Program-made: the position numbers and the translations under genes
In this document: positions 1 through 5,035 of the stretch, piece after piece
Position numbering within the stretch: position 1 is the stretch's first letter
Layout of the letters: each line of letters opens with the position of its first letter
DNA from: Nocardioidaceae bacterium
GTDB taxonomy: Bacteria > Actinomycetota > Actinomycetes > Propionibacteriales > Nocardioidaceae
DNA: 5,035 nucleotides
Assembly (NCBI GenBank): GCA_013813125.1
Contig: JACCSH010000091.1
Span: 1-5,035 of the forward strand
Direction of reading: 5' to 3'
The notes under the pieces: model-generated
Database searches by the model: none
What the model saw: only the letters and a program-made list of their open reading frames with translations
Told to the model about the DNA's origin: nothing

Positions 1-681
1 GAGCAGGCCCGGACGCCTGGCTTGCTCAAAGCCCTCGCAGCTGGCCAGCGAGTCGTGCTCGTGACAGATGCCGGCATGCCCAGCGTGTCTGACCCCGGCT
101 TTCGGCTCGTGGCGGCGGCGATAGCGGCGGGTGTCAACGTCACGGTCGTACCGGGGCCGTCCGCCGTACTGAGTGCCTTGGCGGTATCGGGGCTGCCAGT
201 GAACCGCTTCTGCTTCGAGGGGTTCCTGCCGCGCAAGGCGGCGGAACGGTCACGCCGACTCGACGAGCTAGCGGCCGAACCGCGCACGATGGTCTTCTTC
301 GAGTCCCCTCATCGCACCGCCGACTCCCTGCGCGCCATGGCGCAGGCGTGGGGTGCTGATCGACAAGGTGCCGTGTGCCGCGAGCTCACCAAGACCTACG
401 AAGAGGTACGACGAGGCGGCCTCGCTGAGCTGGCCAGCTGGGCCGAAGGGGGTGTTCGGGGCGAGATCACCTTGGTGGTCGGCGGCGCAACCGCTGCCCA
501 CGAAGACCTAGACGAAGAAGCGCTGCGCCATCTGGTCGACTCGGCGGCGGCGGCGGGCCTGTCGCGCAAGGACGCGGTCGCAACCGTCGTACGACAAACG
601 GGGATGACGAGGCGCACCGTCTACGACGCAGCCCATCGAGCCGCCGAAACGAGCGAAAAGACAGGAGGCGAGCGGCCCTAG
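1..681 (+). CDS. rsmI: 16S rRNA (cytidine(1402)-2'-O)-methyltransferase RsmI, 3' part
   Basis: RsmI uses S-adenosylmethionine to methylate the ribose 2'-O of C1402 in 16S rRNA, in the decoding centre. The frame is open from base 1, so the gene starts outside the window; 226 codons are present and, against a usual length near 280, roughly 55-60 N-terminal residues including the GTPIGNL region are missing. The TTG at 22 is not the real start. Family motifs seen, counting from codon 1: DAGMPSVSDPG (23-33), the PGPSA block (51-55), FEGFLPRK (72-79), FFESPHR (99-105) and CRELTKTYEEV. The tail after about residue 188 (SRKDAV...TRRTVYDAAHR) is the small helical C-terminal domain typical of RsmI. This is the tetrapyrrole-methylase fold, but the motif set is that of RsmI rather than cobalamin-pathway enzymes. 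It ends with TAG at 679, 9 nt before metG and in the same reading frame. Confidence 0.95.
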   Translation, partial: EQARTPGLLKALAAGQRVVLVTDAGMPSVSDPGFRLVAAAIAAGVNVTVVPGPSAVLSALAVSGLPVNRFCFEGFLPRKAAERSRRLDELAAEPRTMVFFESPHRTADSLRAMAQAWGADRQGAVCRELTKTYEEVRRGGLAELASWAEGGVRGEITLVVGGATAAHEDLDEEALRHLVDSAAAAGLSRKDAVATVVRQTGMTRRTVYDAAHRAAETSEKTGGERP

Positions 682-684
682 GAT
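679..684 (+). promoter_or_regulatory. Candidate -10 element for a leaderless metG transcript
   Basis: TAGGAT fits the actinobacterial TANNNT -10 pattern and lies 6 nt before the metG ATG, which would place transcription initiation on or beside the A of the start codon. Its first three bases are the rsmI stop codon. The -35 region is poor: AAGACA at 658-663 would leave only a 15-nt spacer. The single good Shine-Dalgarno core nearby, AGGAGG at 663-668, is 22 nt from the ATG, too far to serve it. Leaderless mRNAs are common in actinobacteria. The promoter is inferred from spacing alone; metG may simply be read through from rsmI. Confidence 0.35.
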
Positions 685-690
685 TGGCGC

Positions 691-2271
691 ATGCCCCACT
701 TCGCTGAGAAGGCGTACTACGTCACGACGCCGATCTACTACGTCACGGCCGCCCCCTCGATCGGGAGCGCCTACACAACGGTGATGGGCGATGTGCTGAC
801 CCGGTGGCACCGCCAACGGGGAGAGAAAGTCTGGTATCTCACCGGTACCGACGAGCACGGGCAGAAGGTCATGCGGGCAGCCGAGGCGAACTGCCAGACC
901 CCCCAGGCCTGGACCGACCATCTCGTGGAGACGGCCTGGAAGCCGGTCCTCGACACGATCGATGTCGTCAACGATCAGTTCATCCGCACCACTGACCCCG
1001 AGCACACCGAGCGAGTGCAGGAGTTCTGGCGCCGTCTCCACGAAGCCGGCGACGTCTACGAGGGCCGCTACGAAGGTCCCTACTGTGTTGGCTGCGAGGA
1101 GTTCAAGTTGCTGGCCGAGTTGGTGACGGTCGACGGAGTTGGCTGTTGCCCGATTCATGGGACGCCGGTGGAGACGGTGAGTGAGGCGAACTACTTCTTC
1201 GCGATGTCGCGGTACGCCGACAGGCTGCTCGAGCTGTACGAGACCCGGCCAGACTTCGTGCAGCCGGAGTCGGCGCGAAACGAGGTCGTCGCCTTCGTGA
1301 GATCGGGGCTGGAGGACCTGTCGATCAGCCGATCCTCCTTCGACTGGGGCATCAAGGTGCCGTGGGACGAGTCGCAGGTGCTCTATGTCTGGATCGACGC
1401 GCTGCTCAACTACGTCACCGCGGCTGGCTACGGGACCGACCCGGAGCGCTTTGCCCGGCTGTGGCCGGCAGACGTGCATCTCGTCGGCAAAGACATCCTT
1501 CGCTTCCACGCGGTCATCTGGCCCGCGATGCTGCTGGCGGCCGGGCTCGAGGTGCCCCGTCAGGTCTTTGCCCATGGCTGGTTGCTGGTCGGGGGCGAGA
1601 AGATGAGCAAATCCAAGGCGACGGCGATCGCGCCGGAGGTGCTCACCAGGCACTTCGGTTCTGACGCGTACCGCTACTACTTCGCGAAGACCATCGCGTT
1701 CGGTTCCGATGGCAGCTTCTCGTGGGAGCACATGACCGCCGTCTACACGAGCGAGCTCGCCAACGGACTAGGCAACCTCGCGTCACGGGTAACGGCCATG
1801 GTCGGCAAGTACTTCGATGGACACCTGCCGGCACCGGCGGCCGACGGCGCTGCCGAGAAGGCTCTGGCAGAAGCGCTGGCAACCACCGTCGAGACAGCCG
1901 ACGCAGCGATCGACCGCCTCGCTATGCACGACGCTGTGGGCGCCGTGGCCGAGTTCGTCAGCACCGTCAACGGCTATGTCACCGAACAGGAGCCGTGGAA
2001 GGTCGCCAAGGACACCTCTGCAGAAGGCCGCGCCAGGCTGGCATCGATCCTCTATGCGGCCGCTGAGTCGCTGCGTGCAGTGGCTGTGCTGCACAACCCG
2101 GTGATGCCCAAGACGTGCCAGGCGCTGTGGGCGTCGCTCGGTGCCGGGGCTGTCGGCGAACTGTCCGCTCAGCGGGTTCAGACGTCGAGACGATGGGGGC
2201 AGCTGCCTGTCGGCGCGACTCTCACGAAGGGGCCGCTGCTCTTCCCGCGGGTCGAGGAGGCAGCCGAGTGA
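691..2271 (+). CDS. metG: Methionyl-tRNA synthetase with a SIGS in place of HIGH
   Basis: This class I cytoplasmic enzyme charges tRNA-Met with methionine using ATP. The protein is 526 aa, normal for the actinobacterial form that lacks the C-terminal tRNA-binding domain. ATG 691 is forced: the frame is stopped by TAG at 679 and the codons between (GAT, TGG, CGC) cannot start. Motifs in order: YYVTTPIYYV (9-18), the signature position where SIGS (23-26) replaces HIGH, TGTDEHG (51-57), a zinc knuckle with C132, C135, C153 and H156, YVWIDALLNY (232-241), GKDILRFHAVIWPAML (266-281), KMSKS (304-308) and the helical anticodon-binding region containing ITEQEPWK-like VTEQEPWK. Loss of both signature histidines in an otherwise intact enzyme is the oddity. 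It could be a lineage variant that still works or an impaired enzyme backed up elsewhere. Its stop overlaps the tatD start, implying translational coupling. Confidence 0.96.
   Translation: MPHFAEKAYYVTTPIYYVTAAPSIGSAYTTVMGDVLTRWHRQRGEKVWYLTGTDEHGQKVMRAAEANCQTPQAWTDHLVETAWKPVLDTIDVVNDQFIRTTDPEHTERVQEFWRRLHEAGDVYEGRYEGPYCVGCEEFKLLAELVTVDGVGCCPIHGTPVETVSEANYFFAMSRYADRLLELYETRPDFVQPESARNEVVAFVRSGLEDLSISRSSFDWGIKVPWDESQVLYVWIDALLNYVTAAGYGTDPERFARLWPADVHLVGKDILRFHAVIWPAMLLAAGLEVPRQVFAHGWLLVGGEKMSKSKATAIAPEVLTRHFGSDAYRYYFAKTIAFGSDGSFSWEHMTAVYTSELANGLGNLASRVTAMVGKYFDGHLPAPAADGAAEKALAEALATTVETADAAIDRLAMHDAVGAVAEFVSTVNGYVTEQEPWKVAKDTSAEGRARLASILYAAAESLRAVAVLHNPVMPKTCQALWASLGAGAVGELSAQRVQTSRRWGQLPVGATLTKGPLLFPRVEEAAE
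2254..2260 (+). promoter_or_regulatory. Ribosome binding site of tatD
   Basis: GAGGAGG lies within the last codons of metG, 7 nt before GTG 2268. It fixes the tatD start at this GTG, which overlaps the metG TGA as GTGA, and therefore shows that the repetitive N-terminal tail of TatD is translated. Confidence 0.75.
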
Positions 2272-3287
2272 CCGACGACGCCTTGGTGCCTGACAGTTCG
2301 CGGGCGCCGGGGCGATCCGGATCGCCGAGGCCGTCCGAATCGCTGGGGCCGTCCGGATCTCCGGAGCCGCGGAGGCCGTCTGGATCGCCGCGCCGATCCG
2401 GATCACCGGGACCGTCCCGGTCGCGGGTCACCGAGCAGGGCGGCGGCAAGCGGGACATCAGCCGACCACCTCTGCCTGAGCCGCTACCCGCACCAGTCGT
2501 CGACAACCACTGCCACCTGGACATCGAGGATGGCAACAGCTGGCTCGACCCGGCGAGCGCACTGGAGCTGGCGAGCAGCGTCGGTGTCACCCGAATCGTC
2601 CAGATCGGTTGCGACCTGCAAGGCGCGGCTTGGGCGGTGAAGACCGCCGAGGAGTTCGACGCCATCGTGGCAGGTGTTGCCATCCACCCGAACGAGGCGC
2701 CCCGCGTTGACGCCGACGGTGGCCTCGACGCGGGGCTCGCCGAGATCGAGCGGCTCGTCCTCTCGAGTCCGCGGGTACGCGCGGTGGGCGAGACCGGCCT
2801 CGACTACTTCCGCACGGGCGTTGATGGTGTGGCGGCCCAGCGACGTTCTTTCGCGGCACACATCGAGCTGGCACACCGCCACGACAAGACACTCGTCATA
2901 CACGACAGGAACGCCCACGACGACGTGTTGGCGATGCTCGACGAGCACGGGGTGCCCGAGCGAACGGTGCTGCACTGCTTCTCTGGTGACGCCGACTTCG
3001 CGCGGCGGTGTCTCGACCGGGGTGGCTACCTCTCCTTCGCGGGGACGGTCACGTTCAAGAACGCTCAGGATCTGAGGGACGCGTTGGTTATCGCGCCTCT
3101 CGACCGGATCCTCGTCGAGACGGACGCGCCTTTTCTGGCACCGATGCCGTTTCGGGGTCGGCCGAATGCGTCGTACCTGATCCCCACGACTGTGCGGGCG
3201 ATGGCCGAGGTGCGTGGCGAGGATCTGGAGGTCTTGTGTACGGCGATCAACGCCAACACCGAGAACGCATTTGGCGGCCGCTGGTAG
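2268..3287 (+). CDS. tatD: TatD-family metal-dependent hydrolase (DNase) with repetitive N-terminal tail
   Basis: TatD proteins are TIM-barrel amidohydrolase-type enzymes that bind two divalent metals; characterised members are 3'-5' DNases active on single-stranded or damaged DNA, and despite the name they are not needed for Tat transport. Starting at GTG 2268 the protein is 339 aa. The barrel begins at about residue 78. Metal ligands are visible: HxH H81/H83 in VDNHCHLD, E175 in GETGLDY, H212 in VIHDRN, H236 in HCFSG and D286 in ETDAPFLAP, followed by the usual FRGRPN. All ligands are present, so it should be active. Family members are mostly 260-300 aa; the excess is residues 1-77, of which 15-53 are six copies of a six-residue unit near GPSGSP. 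That tail is probably disordered and has no recognisable function. A longer frame opens upstream inside metG, but the Shine-Dalgarno site argues against using it. The exact substrate is not shown by the sequence. Confidence 0.93.
   Translation: MTDDALVPDSSRAPGRSGSPRPSESLGPSGSPEPRRPSGSPRRSGSPGPSRSRVTEQGGGKRDISRPPLPEPLPAPVVDNHCHLDIEDGNSWLDPASALELASSVGVTRIVQIGCDLQGAAWAVKTAEEFDAIVAGVAIHPNEAPRVDADGGLDAGLAEIERLVLSSPRVRAVGETGLDYFRTGVDGVAAQRRSFAAHIELAHRHDKTLVIHDRNAHDDVLAMLDEHGVPERTVLHCFSGDADFARRCLDRGGYLSFAGTVTFKNAQDLRDALVIAPLDRILVETDAPFLAPMPFRGRPNASYLIPTTVRAMAEVRGEDLEVLCTAINANTENAFGGRW
2310..2426 (+). repeat. Degenerate 18-bp tandem repeat inside the 5' end of tatD
   Basis: Six units encode GRSGSP, RPSESL, GPSGSP, RPSGSP, RRSGSP and GPSRSR, with a three-codon insertion (EPR) after the third. 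The DNA core of the unit is CCGTCCGGATCGCCG with substitutions. Copies vary at several positions, which suggests expansion by slippage or unequal exchange followed by drift. All units are multiples of 3 nt, so the frame is kept. A 16-bp perfect palindrome (2311-2326) and a 10-bp one, GATCCGGATC (2395-2404), lie within it. Confidence 0.85.
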
Positions 3288-3330
3288 CAACACCAGGCAG
3301 CCGCCGGTAAGAAAACACTCCACGGGTGCC

Positions 3331-3348
3331 TGAGCGCGGACACGCTCA
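3331..3348 (+). terminator. Weak candidate terminator hairpin after tatD
   Basis: TGAGCG and CGCTCA form a perfect 6-bp stem around the loop CGGACA, 43 nt after the tatD stop. There is no U-run behind it (CCGTCTTGCT follows), and outward extension is blocked by C-C mismatches. A weaker enclosing pairing, CCGGT (3304-3308) with ACCGG (3360-3364), could add to it. Actinobacterial terminators often lack U-tracts, so it remains possible but unproven. Confidence 0.3.
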
Positions 3349-3400
3349 CCGTCTTGCTAACCGGTTGCCCCTATAGCACCAGATGAGTCGCCGCACAATG

Positions 3401-3415
3401 GTGACGCGCAGTAAC
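3401..3415 (+). promoter_or_regulatory. Possible MtrA-type direct repeat upstream of rpf
   Basis: GTGAC and GTAAC are arranged as a direct repeat with a 10-bp period, and a further ATAAC (in GATAACG) lies at 3428-3432. Binding sites of the actinobacterial cell-wall response regulator MtrA are built from GTNAC-like direct repeats about one helical turn apart, and MtrA control of rpfB has been reported in M. tuberculosis. The spacing here is near, not identical, to published consensus sites, and short motifs like these occur by chance. Confidence 0.3.
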
Positions 3416-3489
3416 TTTGCAGTTTTGATAACGATCTGGCATCCTCGAAGACCTGTCCGACCATGGCCGCTGCGCATCTCTTCACCTAG

Positions 3490-5035
<1,546 letters not shown>

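Noticed and set aside
22..681. TTG at 22 as the rsmI start
   Set aside because: The frame is open to base 1 with sensible codons, and a start here would remove the N-terminal part of the methyltransferase fold. The gene is cut by the window edge.
508..1731. 407-codon open frame on the minus strand opposite metG
   Set aside because: It lies wholly antisense to a recognisable MetRS, and its translation has no family motif and an Arg/Val/His-rich composition. Long antisense frames are expected in GC-rich genes with strong third-position bias.
2115..2267. Upstream extension of tatD by 51 codons into metG
   Set aside because: It would overlap conserved-frame metG throughout. The strong Shine-Dalgarno site and GTGA overlap point to GTG 2268, and the extra residues look like out-of-frame sequence.
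1783..2406. 207-codon minus-strand open frame with a repetitive Ile/Arg/Ala end
   Set aside because: The repetitive end is only the antisense reading of the 18-bp repeat in tatD, and the rest is antisense to metG.
2484..3323. 279-codon minus-strand open frame opposite tatD
   Set aside because: It mirrors the tatD core, which has all its metal ligands; no recognisable domain appears in the antisense product.

Overview
This window is a stretch of conserved housekeeping genes from a high-GC Gram-positive bacterium, almost certainly an actinomycete. The evidence is the strong G/C preference at third codon positions, the gene order rsmI-metG-tatD-rpf-rsmA (the metG-tatD-rpfB-ksgA order is a known actinobacterial arrangement), and the resuscitation-promoting factor, a protein family essentially confined to Actinobacteria. 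I cannot name a genus. The MetRS resembles, from memory, the Streptomyces-type enzyme rather than the mycobacterial one.

Layout, all genes on the + strand. 1-681: 3' part of rsmI, a 16S rRNA 2'-O-ribose methyltransferase, cut by the window edge. 691-2271: metG, methionyl-tRNA synthetase, 9 nt after rsmI. 2268-3287: tatD-family metal-dependent hydrolase, whose GTG start overlaps the metG stop (GTGA) and which carries an unusual repetitive Ser/Pro/Gly/Arg N-terminal extension. 3288-3537: a 250-nt gap with a small hairpin after tatD and a possible MtrA-like direct repeat before the next gene. 3538-4788: an RpfB-type resuscitation-promoting factor (membrane anchor, three DUF348 repeats, G5, Pro-Ala linker, catalytic Rpf domain). 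About 4752-5035: 5' part of rsmA/ksgA, the 16S rRNA adenine dimethyltransferase, overlapping the end of rpf and cut by the window edge.

The genes fall into two likely transcription units: rsmI/metG/tatD (tRNA charging and rRNA modification) and rpf/rsmA (cell-wall remodelling on regrowth plus ribosome maturation; in M. tuberculosis the equivalent unit is rpfB-ksgA-ispE). I found no mobile element, CRISPR array, tRNA/rRNA gene, phage gene or defence system, and no wholly new system.

The points that deserve a second look are local. The MetRS has SIGS where the class I HIGH signature should be, while its other motifs are intact. A 15-bp inverted repeat with almost no loop sits at the rpf/rsmA junction, and its right arm encodes conserved RsmA residues. 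metG has the geometry of a leaderless gene. The TatD protein has an N-terminal tail grown from a degenerate 18-bp tandem repeat.
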